A stretch of DNA of 64,000 bases from Clostridia bacterium (GTDB lineage: Bacteria > Bacillota > Clostridia > Christensenellales > Aristaeellaceae). The stretch covers positions 1 to 64,000 of the forward strand of contig JAFROK010000018.1 of assembly GCA_017429695.1 (NCBI GenBank), given 5' to 3'. The notes under the pieces are model-generated. The model saw nothing but the letters and a program-made list of their open reading frames with translations, was not told the DNA's origin and did no database searches. Both the position numbers and the translations under genes were made by a program. Below, one piece after another: positions 42,569 through 51,951 of the stretch. Within the stretch, counting starts at the first letter, position 1, and the number at the start of each line of letters is the position of its first letter.

Positions 42569-42597
42569 TTTCCATTTTGAACTGAGTCGTGTATAAT
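42569..42597 (+). promoter_or_regulatory. Promoter of the cdaA operon
   Basis: -10 TATAAT (42592-42597) with a weak -35 TTTCCA (42569-42574) at 17-nt spacing. A GGGAGGG ribosome site follows before ATG 42627. Confidence 0.55.
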
Positions 42598-42626
42598 AAA
42601 TCAGATTCGAAGGGAGGGATGCGTGG

Positions 42627-43490
42627 ATGAACGATATCATGGCTACCATTCGCAACATGATATGGACCATTACGCACCGCCTCCATTTTACAGACATCAT
42701 TGATATCCTGATTGTGGCTGTGATCCTGTATGAGCTGCTGCTGCTGACCCGGCATACCCGGGGCAGCGCGCTGCTGCGGGGTCTGTTTCTTTTGCTGGTG
42801 ATTGCGTTCCTGAGCAGCCTGTTCGGACTGGTGAGCCTGAACTGGCTGCTGACGATCATCCTGCAGAACGGCGCGCTGGTGCTGATTATCCTGTTCCAGC
42901 CGGAACTGCGGAAGGCACTGGAAAAAATGGGCCGGGGCCGGTGGTTCCACAAGAGCAGCAAGAAGGCCAATGTGGAAGATGAATCGGACATCCTGATCCA
43001 GGAGATTATGCAGACGGTATCCGACCTGAGCAAACGCCGGGTCGGCGCGCTGATCGTTTTTGAACGGCAGACGGGGCTGGAGGATGTGATTGAAACCGGC
43101 ACAAGGCTGAATGCCGCCATATCGGCGCCGCTGCTGGAAAACATTTTTGAACCGAATACCCCCCTGCATGACGGCGCGGTGGTCATCCGCGACGATACGG
43201 TTGAAGCGGCCGCATGCATCCTTCCGCTGGCGGAGGCCAGCGGCGTCAGCCGGGAACTGGGAACCCGCCATCGCGCCGCGGTCGGGATCAGTGAAAACAC
43301 AGACGCGATCGTGATCGTCGTTTCCGAAGAAACCGGCGTGATCAGCATGGCCCAGGACGGCGTGCTGACCCGGCCGATGACTTCCCACGACCTGCACCAG
43401 CTGCTGAAGCAGCTCTACTCCGACAGAGAGACCTGGGTTTCCTCCCTGATGAAAATCCTGCGTTCGGGAATGGAGGGATCCGGTAAATGA
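42627..43490 (+). CDS. cdaA: Diadenylate cyclase CdaA
   Basis: 287 residues. Three N-terminal TM helices (residues about 15-75) are followed by the DisA_N domain with RVGALIVFE, LHDGAVVI (about 180) and GTRHRAAVG (about 213), the DGA and RHR catalytic motifs. It makes c-di-AMP from two ATP, controlling potassium and cell-wall homeostasis. It overlaps cdaR by 4 nt. Full family length. Confidence 0.96.
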   Translation: MNDIMATIRNMIWTITHRLHFTDIIDILIVAVILYELLLLTRHTRGSALLRGLFLLLVIAFLSSLFGLVSLNWLLTIILQNGALVLIILFQPELRKALEKMGRGRWFHKSSKKANVEDESDILIQEIMQTVSDLSKRRVGALIVFERQTGLEDVIETGTRLNAAISAPLLENIFEPNTPLHDGAVVIRDDTVEAAACILPLAEASGVSRELGTRHRAAVGISENTDAIVIVVSEETGVISMAQDGVLTRPMTSHDLHQLLKQLYSDRETWVSSLMKILRSGMEGSGK

Positions 43491-44965
43491 GCCAACAGAC
43501 CAGGAAGAAAAAATGGCAAGATATCCTGCAACTGCTGAAAAAAGCCCTGCGGCACCTGTTTCTGCATAACGGATGGGTGAAACTGCTGGCGCTTGTGATT
43601 TCCATTTTGCTGTGGGCCGGGCTGATTTCCCAGGATCCGAACGTGACCCGGAACAAGGTTTTCCAGAATGTAAACATTGCCATCCAGAACAGCGACAGCG
43701 ACCGGCTGTATACCAACCGGGGCAAAATTGTGACCAGCGACCTGGACGAACTGCTGAAGAACGTTACCGTGACGGCATCCGTGCCCCAACTTCAGTATGA
43801 AAACGCCGACGCATCCGCCTATAATCTGCGGATTGACCTGAATGAACTGAGGAGCAACGGGGATTCCGTGCAGGAGCTGCGCATCCAGTATGACGACGAC
43901 GCCACATACGGCGATGTGATCAACATCAGCCCGTCTTCCATCCGGGTGAACGTGGAAGAGCTGTTTACCTATCAGAAAGTGCCGATTACCGTAAGGACCG
44001 AAGGGGAGACGCCGGAAGGCTGGTACATGGAAAAGCCGACGCCGGCGCCGACCACCGTATCCGTGAGCGGACCGATTTCGATTGTGAAGGAAGTATCCCG
44101 CGGAATTACGACCCTGGACCTGGGCACGCTGGAATGGGAAGAGGACACCATCCGGGCCATCGGTGAAATCAAACTGATCAACCGCCGGGGCGACGAGATC
44201 AAAAATTCGCTGCTGGTGATTTCCAGTGAAGGCAACAAGAACGATACCGTGCTGATTGAAGCATCCATTATGCCTACGCGGGAATACAAGCTGAAGGACC
44301 TGATCCAGATTAAAGGCGAGCCCGCGGAGGGATACCGCCTGACGGAGGAGCCTGTTTTCAGCCCGGAAAGCATTACGATTGCGGCCAGCGAAGAAACCCT
44401 GGAACGGCTGGACGAAATGACGCCGGAATCCCGGGCCGACGCACTCCTGGATGCCAGGACCTTTGACATTACCGATATGACGGAAACCGGCGTGTTCAAT
44501 GTTACGGTCAAAAAGCTTTCGCTGGACAATGTTTCCGTTACGAAGCCTGAAGCCGGCAAAACCGTCTCCGTTACGGTGTCCATCCAGGCGACGCGGGAAT
44601 ACAGCCTGCGAAACATGGTGGACTTCAGCGGGGAACTGGCGCAGGGCTATATGATTGTTGACGAACCGGTGTATACGCCGGAGAATATGCTGGTTGCCGG
44701 AAACGAGGAAATCCTGAAAGCGCTGGATGAAATGCCGGCGGACGAACGGGCGGATATGCTGCTTGAATCCAGGATGCTGGATCTGACCGGGTTGTCCCAT
44801 TCCACCGTATTTACGGTCAACGCCAGGGAGCTGACCATGGAGAACGACCGACTGGTTGTGCTGAAACCGGATGACGACCAGGCTATCCAGGTGTCAGTTG
44901 AAATTGCGCCGATTGATCCCGGTGAGGCAGAGGACTACACGGTGACGGAAGAAACAGAGCCCTGA
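43487..44965 (+). CDS. cdaR: CdaA regulatory protein CdaR (YbbR domains)
   Basis: 492 residues. One N-terminal TM helix (LLALVISILLWAGLI) is followed by an extracytoplasmic part built of YbbR repeats, with recognisable starts at VPITVRTEGETPEGWYME and at REYKLKDLIQIKGEPAEGY and REYSLRNMVDFSGELAQGY. CdaR modulates CdaA at the membrane. The 4-nt overlap with cdaA is the conserved arrangement. The third member of that locus in many Firmicutes, glmM, does not follow; a membrane protein does. Confidence 0.9.
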   Translation: MSQQTRKKKWQDILQLLKKALRHLFLHNGWVKLLALVISILLWAGLISQDPNVTRNKVFQNVNIAIQNSDSDRLYTNRGKIVTSDLDELLKNVTVTASVPQLQYENADASAYNLRIDLNELRSNGDSVQELRIQYDDDATYGDVINISPSSIRVNVEELFTYQKVPITVRTEGETPEGWYMEKPTPAPTTVSVSGPISIVKEVSRGITTLDLGTLEWEEDTIRAIGEIKLINRRGDEIKNSLLVISSEGNKNDTVLIEASIMPTREYKLKDLIQIKGEPAEGYRLTEEPVFSPESITIAASEETLERLDEMTPESRADALLDARTFDITDMTETGVFNVTVKKLSLDNVSVTKPEAGKTVSVTVSIQATREYSLRNMVDFSGELAQGYMIVDEPVYTPENMLVAGNEEILKALDEMPADERADMLLESRMLDLTGLSHSTVFTVNARELTMENDRLVVLKPDDDQAIQVSVEIAPIDPGEAEDYTVTEETEP

Positions 44966-44986
44966 GCGATGTAAAAGGAGTCTCCC

Positions 44987-45787
44987 ATGGGAGGTTATGC
45001 TTCAGCCTGTATTAAGATCCTGATCGGATGGATTGCGTCTTTCGCGGAACAGATATGGTCCATTTTCACGAATCAGGCGGGCAAGTCCAACAACCTGATA
45101 TCCTGGGCCGGCGATCACTGGAAAGCGATCGTTGTGATCCTGTGCATATTCGGCGCCCTCGCGGACCTGGCGGTATATCTGTTCCGCTGGGAACCGATCA
45201 AGGTATGGAAAAGCTATTTCAGGAGAAAAAGGAAAAAGAACCGGATCACATGGCCGGCGGAAGACGAAGTGCCTTCCTATGACCAGCCCTATGATGAGCA
45301 ATATGATCAGGCAGACGCGCCGTATGACGATCCCTATGATGAGGAATATGGCGCGCCGCCGGCCAGGGTGCCGTATTTCGCTTCCAACCGGCCGCAGGCA
45401 GTACCCGGCGTGCCGGACAGCGGTAAGGCGGACGAATACGGGGCGGAGGAGCATACGGCCCGGTATCCTGTTCAGCCGGCTGAAATGCCGGCGGATGAAC
45501 CGCCGAGATATTCCGCGCCGAACATGCCCGCGCCGCCTGAATACCGGGCGCTGTATCAGCGGCCGGAAGCCAGAAGCAGCGAACCGGAAGGCAGCATGAC
45601 GGAAAAGAACCTGGAAAAAGTGATCGGCCCGCGCCGGAGAAAATTCCGGGTGAACGAACTGTTCAGCGATTCGGAAGAGAATCCGGTCCATTTTGAGGCA
45701 CCGAAGCCCGTGATTGACAAGAATGAGGCATACCACGCGCCGGTTTATCCGAGCAACTGGAAGGACAGCGGAGAAGATTTTTCATGA
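44987..45787 (+). CDS. Membrane protein with acidic Tyr/Pro-rich tail, hypothetical
   Basis: 266 residues. Two hydrophobic segments (IKILIGWIASFAEQIWSIF, and AIVVILCIFGALADLAVYLF) are followed by a basic patch (RRKRKKN) and a disordered tail with YDQPYDEQYDQ-type repeats. The end (RRRKFRVNELFSDSEENPVH) could be a binding motif. The basic patch after the last helix suggests a cytoplasmic tail. It follows cdaR by 21 nt and overlaps the next ATPase gene by 4 nt. The family is unknown. Confidence 0.75.
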   Translation: MGGYASACIKILIGWIASFAEQIWSIFTNQAGKSNNLISWAGDHWKAIVVILCIFGALADLAVYLFRWEPIKVWKSYFRRKRKKNRITWPAEDEVPSYDQPYDEQYDQADAPYDDPYDEEYGAPPARVPYFASNRPQAVPGVPDSGKADEYGAEEHTARYPVQPAEMPADEPPRYSAPNMPAPPEYRALYQRPEARSSEPEGSMTEKNLEKVIGPRRRKFRVNELFSDSEENPVHFEAPKPVIDKNEAYHAPVYPSNWKDSGEDFS

Positions 45788-46476
45788 ACCAGCAGATATT
45801 CGGAAGCACCCGGTTTATTGTACTGACCGGGAATTACGGCAGCGGGAAGACGGAAATCGCCCTGAATCTGGCGATGGATTACGCGGGAAGCGGACAGCGG
45901 ACGACGCTGGTGGACCTGGACATTGTGAATCCGTATTTCCGGAGCGGCGAGAAGAAACAGGAGCTGGAAGAAGCCGGGATCCGCGTGCTGATGCCCACCT
46001 ACGCGCTGACCACCGTGGACATTCCCGCACTGCCGGCGGAAATCCAGAGCGTATTTGAGATGCCTTCCGATCGGGTTGTGTTTGACGTGGGGGGAGACGA
46101 TACCGGCGCGGCCGCGCTGGGAAGATACCATCCCGCGTTTGATGCACGGAAAAACAATACCCGGATGGCGCTGGTGATCAACTGCATGCGTCCGCTGACG
46201 CAGAACGAAGCGGACATCATCGACCTGGCGGAACGCATTCAGAACAGAAGCCGGATGAAGATTGACATGATGATCAACAATACGAACCTGGCGGATGAAA
46301 CCACACCGGAAATGGTGGCGGACGGGGAGAAAATCGTTGCAGCGTGCGCGGCAAAAATGGGCATCTCCGCTGTAGCCACCGCAGCCAAACCGGAAATCCT
46401 GGCGAAACTGGGAACCTGCCTGCCCGTGATCCCGGTCCGCCGGTATATGGCGCCGGAATGGATGGAGGAAATATGA
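45784..46476 (+). CDS. P-loop ATPase, MinD/CobQ-like
   Basis: 230 residues. P-loop GNYGSGKTE, then TTLVDLDIVNPYFRSGEKK and RVVFDVGGDDTGAAAL. The layout (Walker A, an aspartate in DLDIVNPYFR, then DVGGD) resembles SIMIBI nucleotide-binding proteins of the MinD/ParA/CobQ group, but the deviant Walker A lysine of ParA is absent. No neighbour suggests cobalt or hydrogenase work. It overlaps the upstream membrane protein gene by 4 nt and the downstream methylase gene by ATGA. Its role is unknown. Confidence 0.8.
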   Translation: MNQQIFGSTRFIVLTGNYGSGKTEIALNLAMDYAGSGQRTTLVDLDIVNPYFRSGEKKQELEEAGIRVLMPTYALTTVDIPALPAEIQSVFEMPSDRVVFDVGGDDTGAAALGRYHPAFDARKNNTRMALVINCMRPLTQNEADIIDLAERIQNRSRMKIDMMINNTNLADETTPEMVADGEKIVAACAAKMGISAVATAAKPEILAKLGTCLPVIPVRRYMAPEWMEEI

Positions 46477-47780
46477 GCAATCAACTGCCGGAAGCTTTTC
46501 TGGACCGGGTGCGGAAGCAGCTGGGGGATGAGCTTCCGGCTTTTTTATCGGCCATGGCGGAAGAAGCGGTACGCGGAATCCGATATAACCCACTGAAACC
46601 CGAGGGAAAGACGGCCTGTCCGAATGGGCGGGAGCCGATTCCATGGGAGGAAAACGGATATTACCTGGCAGGCGGCGAGACGCCCGGCATCACCATATGG
46701 CATGAAGCAGGAGCGTTTTACCTGCAGGATCCGGCGGCCATGATTCCGGTGAACGTGCTGAAGCCACAGCCGGGCGAAAGGATCCTGGACCTTTGTGCGG
46801 CGCCGGGCGGAAAATCCACACAAATCGGCGCAGCAATGCGGGGCGAGGGGCTGCTGATATGCAATGAGCCGGTGCCGAAGCGCGCGATGATCCTGAGCCG
46901 GAACCTGGAACGCATGGGGGTTGCCAACGCTGCGGTGGTATGCGCCATGCCGGAGATGCTGGTGAAAAAGTGGCCGGAGGGCTTCGACGCGGTGCTGGCC
47001 GATGTGCCGTGCTCCGGCGAAGGCATGTTCAGGAGGGAGCCGGCGGCCAGGGACGAGTGGTCCCCGGAACAGGCGGAAGGCTGCGCCGAGCGGCAGCGGG
47101 GAATCCTGGAAGCTGCGGCGCGGATGGTCCGGCCCGGCGGACGGCTGGTTTATTCCACCTGCACATTCAATCCGGCTGAAAACGAAGAAAATATCCGGTG
47201 GTTTATCCGGAACAATCCGGAATGGCGTACGGAGGCTTTTGCACTGCCCGGAATCAGCGGAGCGGACGGGATGTTTACATGCTGGCCGCACCGGACAGGG
47301 GGAGAAGGACAGTTTGCCGCGCTGCTTCGCCGGGATGGGGACAGGACGGCCTACATGGAAACGGATGCATCCGTGCCCAAGGCCGGGAAGCAGGAAATCC
47401 GGATGCTGCGGGACATGCTGCCGGAGCTTCCGGAAGCAACGCATATGATCGGGAATACGCTGGTGTATATGCCGGAATTTCCGGATGTGAAAGGAATTAA
47501 AGTATACCGGCTGGGCATGCACCTGGCGGAGATCAAGGGGAAGCACATGGTGCCGGATCACGCGGCGGCGTATTACGCCTGCCAGGTCGGCGTGCAGCAT
47601 ACGGAGCTGCTGCCTGATGCAGCATTGAAATATATGGCTGGAGAACAGGTGGAAGGTAATGAAAACGGATGGACGGTTGTATGCTGCAAGGGAATGCCAC
47701 TCGGATGGGGCAAGGGAAGCAGCGGGGTGGTGAAGAACCATTATCCGAAGGGACTGTGGAACGGGAGACTGATGGCCTGA
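46473..47780 (+). CDS. rsmF: RsmF-like rRNA m5C methyltransferase
   Basis: 435 residues. The SAM-binding motif is LDLCAAPGGKSTQIG; the catalytic cysteines lie in DVPCSGEGMFRREP and YSTCTFNPAENE, the hallmark of RsmB/NOP m5C methylases; PCSGEGMFR points to the RsmF/YebU branch. The C-terminal domain (about residues 300-435) carries the PUA-like and NOL1/RsmF-type segments. It methylates cytosine in 16S rRNA. ATG 46473 overlaps the preceding stop; a longer upstream frame was rejected because it would lie deep inside the ATPase gene. Confidence 0.88.
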   Translation: MSNQLPEAFLDRVRKQLGDELPAFLSAMAEEAVRGIRYNPLKPEGKTACPNGREPIPWEENGYYLAGGETPGITIWHEAGAFYLQDPAAMIPVNVLKPQPGERILDLCAAPGGKSTQIGAAMRGEGLLICNEPVPKRAMILSRNLERMGVANAAVVCAMPEMLVKKWPEGFDAVLADVPCSGEGMFRREPAARDEWSPEQAEGCAERQRGILEAAARMVRPGGRLVYSTCTFNPAENEENIRWFIRNNPEWRTEAFALPGISGADGMFTCWPHRTGGEGQFAALLRRDGDRTAYMETDASVPKAGKQEIRMLRDMLPELPEATHMIGNTLVYMPEFPDVKGIKVYRLGMHLAEIKGKHMVPDHAAAYYACQVGVQHTELLPDAALKYMAGEQVEGNENGWTVVCCKGMPLGWGKGSSGVVKNHYPKGLWNGRLMA

Positions 47781-47825
47781 AAAATAAACGATGCTGTTGT
47801 TATACCAGCAGAGAGGAGTCCAGCG

Positions 47826-48443
47826 ATGAGTACAATCCGGAATGTTGTTTTTGATATGGGGAATGTGATGATACACTTTGATCCTGAAGTATTTATCGAC
47901 CGGGAGAATATCATGGATCCGGATGACCGCCGGCTCATTATGAACGAGCTGTTTCTGTCAGTGGAATGGGCCCAGATGGATGCCGGTATTTTGACAGAGG
48001 AAACCGCAGAACCGCTCATTATGCGGCGGTTTCCGGAACGGCTGCAGCCGGTTGTCCGGAATCTCCTTTATAACTGGGCCATCCCAAGAGCAGAGATTGA
48101 TGGAATGAAGGAACTGGTGATTGAACTGAAAGAAGCCGGGTACGGCGTTTTTCTGCTGAGCAACGCCAGCGTTGCACAGCATCGTTACTGGCCATTGGTT
48201 CCTGCAAGCCAGTATTTTGACGGTAAACTGATTTCATGCGATGTGAAAGTTGTTAAACCCATGTGGGAAATATACCAAATGTTCACGGACCGGTTTGGCC
48301 TGGATCCGGAAGAATGCATGTTTATCGATGATGCACCGAGTAACGTGGCGGCAGCGATTGCCTGCGGATGGAAAGGCATCGTTTTCCATGGCGACGCAGA
48401 AGAATTACGAAATAAATTACGCGAAGCAGGAATCAATATCTGA
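47826..48443 (+). CDS. HAD-superfamily hydrolase (YihX-like)
   Basis: 205 residues. Motif I is VFDMGNVMIHFD, with Gly replacing the second Asp as in many HAD IA-variant-3 proteins. Motif II is LLSNAS, motif III the lysine in VKVVKPMWEIY, motif IV FIDDAPSNV. The cap is alpha-helical. The closest named relatives are YihX-like alpha-D-glucose-1-phosphate phosphatases; the substrate is unproven. GAGAGGAG precedes ATG 47826. The 3' gap holds the ABC importer promoter. Confidence 0.85.
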   Translation: MSTIRNVVFDMGNVMIHFDPEVFIDRENIMDPDDRRLIMNELFLSVEWAQMDAGILTEETAEPLIMRRFPERLQPVVRNLLYNWAIPRAEIDGMKELVIELKEAGYGVFLLSNASVAQHRYWPLVPASQYFDGKLISCDVKVVKPMWEIYQMFTDRFGLDPEECMFIDDAPSNVAAAIACGWKGIVFHGDAEELRNKLREAGINI

Positions 48444-48526
48444 TGATGTGCTGAAAATTTCAGATCATGTCCGGACATATAGAGGGATTTATCATCGGAT
48501 TCAGTACAAAGATGTGAAAAATGGTA

Positions 48527-48554
48527 TTGATTTTTCCGGAAAAATATATATAAT
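48527..48554 (+). promoter_or_regulatory. Promoter of the ABC importer with internal perfect palindrome
   Basis: -35 TTGATT (48527-48532), a 16-nt spacer, -10 TATAAT (48549-48554). TTTTTCCGGAAAAA (48531-48544) is a perfect 14-nt palindrome between the boxes, a classic operator position for a repressor. The regulator is not obvious nearby. Confidence 0.75.
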
Positions 48555-48608
48555 TATATCCAGTAAGCGGCGGAAACCGCAAAATATCATACATAAAGGA
48601 GAATTGGT

Positions 48609-49904
48609 ATGAAAAAATTTGTATCCGTTTTACTGGTGCTTGCGCTTGCACTGAGCGTCTTCTCTTTTGCGTCTGCAGAGACAGTGGAAGAGATTATTGC
48701 CCAGGCGCAAGAGATGACGCTGGAAGAACTTTTCCAGAAAGCTGTTGAAGAATCCAACGGCAAGCGTTTTGATGCGGTCGGCAACTCCAGCCGCGGCAAG
48801 AGCGTCCTGCCCTTGTTTGTGGCAGAACTGCAGAAGATTGATCCTAACTACGTGCTGGACGGCGCGGATGACGGCTGGCAGCAGCCCAAGGAAAACAAGA
48901 TTTTTGACCAGCTTACCAAGGATATTGAAGGCAGCAATCATACTTTTGCGATGACCCTGATTCAGGACGGTAACCAGATTCAGAGCAAAATGCTGGACAC
49001 CGGCCTCCTGCTGAACTTCGTTCCGAAAGAGTGGCGCGAAGCTGAAGGCGTTGCCAAGGAAAACAATGAAACGCCCCTGGCACTGCAGACCCTGAATAAG
49101 GTATTCATGTTCAATAACACCGGCAGCAAAACCTTCAAGAACATGTGGGATTTCGTCCGGGAAGGCGAACATCCGCTGTTCATGGGCGTCAACTCCGAAC
49201 TGGTCGGCAAAAACTTCCTGTACATGATGACGAATGAGAAGTACGCCACCTGGGCAAAGGAAGCCTACGAAGTCTGGGATGGCAAGAGTGAAGTGTATGA
49301 CGAACTGATTGAAGACATCAAAGCGGACTGCGAAGACCTGGGCCTGACGGGCGAAAACGCCAACTACGGTCTGGCATGGGTTTACCTCTGGTGTGAAGCT
49401 TATAAAGAAGAAACCGACGATGGCCCGATCTGCACCACCCTGGTGACGAAGAGCGCCGTGGACCAGGCTGGCCTGCTGGTTTACTCCAAGCTGCGCAGTG
49501 TTGAAGAAACGGACGAGTCCTCTGTGAACAATATCACGGTAGCGGCTTATCAGGATGACTATGTCGGTATCGGCGGATATGCCTACAAACACTATCTGAT
49601 GCTGACAAAGACCAGCACACTGCCCTGGACATCCTGCGCCCTGATTGCCTATATGACAACAACTGAAGCCGGTTTCCATGCCTGGGGCAAGGATATGGGC
49701 GGATATGCTCCGGTGCCTGCCTGCATGACCGACCACAGCAAAGACGGTTATGTTGATGGCGTGGATACCTATCCGGCCAAGAATGACCGTGGATATGACT
49801 GGTGGCTGAACGAAGGCAAACTGGTTGTTGAAGATCCGGCGTACTGCGCTCAGGTTTCCGGCATGATGGGTCCGTACATCGACGGTATCGTGAATGCCAA
49901 GTAA
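48609..49904 (+). CDS. ABC transporter substrate-binding protein
   Basis: 431 residues. A signal peptide (KKFVSVLLVLALALSVFSF, cut after FASA) is followed by a family-1 extracellular solute-binding fold with no lipobox. It has the two-lobe layout of Fe(III)/spermidine/2-aminoethylphosphonate binding proteins; AYMTTTEAGFHAWGKDMGGY is a conserved end segment. The substrate cannot be read: acidic and aromatic residues are plentiful. The permease and ATPase genes follow in the same operon. AAAGGAGAATTGGT precedes ATG 48609. Confidence 0.87.
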   Translation: MKKFVSVLLVLALALSVFSFASAETVEEIIAQAQEMTLEELFQKAVEESNGKRFDAVGNSSRGKSVLPLFVAELQKIDPNYVLDGADDGWQQPKENKIFDQLTKDIEGSNHTFAMTLIQDGNQIQSKMLDTGLLLNFVPKEWREAEGVAKENNETPLALQTLNKVFMFNNTGSKTFKNMWDFVREGEHPLFMGVNSELVGKNFLYMMTNEKYATWAKEAYEVWDGKSEVYDELIEDIKADCEDLGLTGENANYGLAWVYLWCEAYKEETDDGPICTTLVTKSAVDQAGLLVYSKLRSVEETDESSVNNITVAAYQDDYVGIGGYAYKHYLMLTKTSTLPWTSCALIAYMTTTEAGFHAWGKDMGGYAPVPACMTDHSKDGYVDGVDTYPAKNDRGYDWWLNEGKLVVEDPAYCAQVSGMMGPYIDGIVNAK

Positions 49905-49936
49905 TTCAGGCTGAATCAATTCAATTAAACGATGCG

Positions 49937-49969
49937 GGCGGCGCGTCGGCATAAGTCCGGCACGCCGCC
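49937..49969 (+). terminator. Intercistronic hairpin between binding protein and permease genes
   Basis: GGCGGCG (49937-49943) pairs with CGCCGCC (49963-49969), extended inward by five more pairs after one mismatch; loop of 7 nt. TCTTTCC follows. Such hairpins often raise binding-protein mRNA above permease mRNA by partial termination or 3' protection. Confidence 0.65.
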
Positions 49970-50008
49970 TCTTTCCTTACCGGGAAAAAAGGAGATGGGA
50001 GGAAAGGT

Positions 50009-51934
50009 ATGGAAGCTGCCAAGAAACAAAATGTCAGCAATCTGCGCCGGAAATGGAACAAATTCTGGACGTATATATCCAAACCGCAGAACGCGATCCT
50101 GCTGGTGCTGGGCATCATCCTGACCGTGACCACGATTTATCCGATGGTTACGATCCTGAATGATACGGTTCAGATTCATCCGGGAAGCATAGACGCCCCG
50201 GATCCGAACGCTTCAGGCGCCAAAGCGCTTGAAAAGGAAGCGGAAAAAGAGGCTGCCCATTTCACACTTCTGGGAAATGAAATGACAACCTATAACTGGG
50301 TCAACCTGTTTACGGGGACAGAGATCACACGAATTAACCGGAAGCGGGTGGAGATGGCCGTGGCGGCCACTTACCTGATTCCGGCACTGAAAAACTCTGT
50401 ACTGATCAGTATATTTGCCTGTTTCGGGGCGATCCTGTACGGCGGAATTTTCGCATATCTGGTGACAAGGACAAACCTGAGATTCAAAAAATACTTAAGC
50501 GCTATCTTTATATTTCCCTATATCATGCCGCAATGGACATTGGCGGTTATGTGGGAAAACCTGTTTGACAGTGCGGCCATTACCGGCGGCAGCGACGGTC
50601 TGTTTGCCTCGCTGTTCGGTATCAACATGCCGCAGTGGTGGTGCGAAGGACTGTTCCCGGTATCCCTGGTGCTTTCGATCCACTACGCGCCGTTCGCCTA
50701 TATCCTGATCGGCGGTATTTTCCGGAACATGGACGCCAACCTGGAAGAGGCGGCTACCATCCTGAACACTCCGCGGTACAAAACATTCGCGCGGGTGACA
50801 CTGCCGCTGGTAAAACCTGCCATTCTGAGCACGATCCTGCTGGTATTTTCCAGTGCGATGGGGTCCTATCCAATTCCGCACTACCTGGGGTTGGATACAC
50901 TGTCAACAAGGTATGTGCAGATGAATGCAGACCGGGCCGGACAAGCGAGTATCCTGGCGGTCATCATGATGCTGTTTGGTATCCTGATTATGATCGTAAA
51001 CCAGAAAACAACATCCGGCCGGAAGAATTATACGACTGTTACAGGCAAGAGCGGACAAAGCAGCCTGGTGAACCTGAGACTGGCACGGACTCCGATCTCG
51101 ATCCTGTTTATCCTGCTGACATTGTTTATGGGTATTTTCCCGATTATTCTGTTTGCGGTTGAAACGTTCCTGCCTAATCCTGGCGACTACTCCTTCCTGA
51201 AGGGCAACACCAGTGCCCTGACCACCAAATGGTGGCTGAACAACGAGAATGTTACCGAACAAGGCATGTACGGACAGAAGGGTATTCTGTACAACGCGGA
51301 AATATGGAACGCGTTTAAAGGAACCTTCATTGTGGCAATCTGCTGTGCCCTTGCAGCCGGTATCATTGGTACGCTGATCGGCTACTGCGTCAGCAAAAAC
51401 CGGAGGAGCAAGTGGGCAGCATATGTCAACAACATCGCATTCCTGCCATATCTGATGCCGTCGCTGGCCGTAGGCGTTGCCTTCTTTATCCTGTCAGCCA
51501 ACATTCCCAATTTGTACAACTCTTTCCTGCTGCTGATCCTTGCCGGTACGGTGAAATACATTCCGTTTGCAAGCAGAAGTTCACTGAACTCGATGATGCA
51601 GCTGTCCGGGGAAATTGAGGAAGCTGCCATCATCCAGGATATTCCCTGGTGGAAACGAATGGGCCGGATTATTATTCCGATCCAGAAGACATCGATCATC
51701 AGCGGATTCCTGCTTCCGTTCATGACGTGCCTGCGTGAACTGACACTGTTCATGCTCCTGTGCGGACAGGGCAAGATCATTACCACCATGCTGGGATACT
51801 TTGATGAGATGGGCCTGTATGCATTCTCCAGTGGTATCAACCTGATCCTGATCATTATGATCCTGGCGTTTAACGCGCTGATTAACAAGCTGACCGGCGC
51901 AAGTATTGACTCCGGAATCGGCGGAGACTCCTGA
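50009..51934 (+). CDS. ABC transporter permease, fused double domain (FbpB-like)
   Basis: 641 residues with about twelve TM helices in two permease halves. The EAA loops are LEEAATILNTPRYKTFARVT and IEEAAIIQDIPWWKRMGRII. A single polypeptide with two BPD_transp_1 domains is typical of FbpB-type iron(III) and 2-aminoethylphosphonate permeases. The N-terminus has about 30 cytoplasmic residues. It is probably a component of one importer with the genes before and after. GGAGATGGGAGG precedes ATG 50009. Confidence 0.9.
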   Translation: MEAAKKQNVSNLRRKWNKFWTYISKPQNAILLVLGIILTVTTIYPMVTILNDTVQIHPGSIDAPDPNASGAKALEKEAEKEAAHFTLLGNEMTTYNWVNLFTGTEITRINRKRVEMAVAATYLIPALKNSVLISIFACFGAILYGGIFAYLVTRTNLRFKKYLSAIFIFPYIMPQWTLAVMWENLFDSAAITGGSDGLFASLFGINMPQWWCEGLFPVSLVLSIHYAPFAYILIGGIFRNMDANLEEAATILNTPRYKTFARVTLPLVKPAILSTILLVFSSAMGSYPIPHYLGLDTLSTRYVQMNADRAGQASILAVIMMLFGILIMIVNQKTTSGRKNYTTVTGKSGQSSLVNLRLARTPISILFILLTLFMGIFPIILFAVETFLPNPGDYSFLKGNTSALTTKWWLNNENVTEQGMYGQKGILYNAEIWNAFKGTFIVAICCALAAGIIGTLIGYCVSKNRRSKWAAYVNNIAFLPYLMPSLAVGVAFFILSANIPNLYNSFLLLILAGTVKYIPFASRSSLNSMMQLSGEIEEAAIIQDIPWWKRMGRIIIPIQKTSIISGFLLPFMTCLRELTLFMLLCGQGKIITTMLGYFDEMGLYAFSSGINLILIIMILAFNALINKLTGASIDSGIGGDS

Positions 51935-51951
51935 AAGAGAGGGAAGAAGAA

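Noticed and set aside
46344-46472. Upstream start for the RsmF-like gene
   Set aside because: It lies inside the ATPase gene and its extra residues are not methylase-like.
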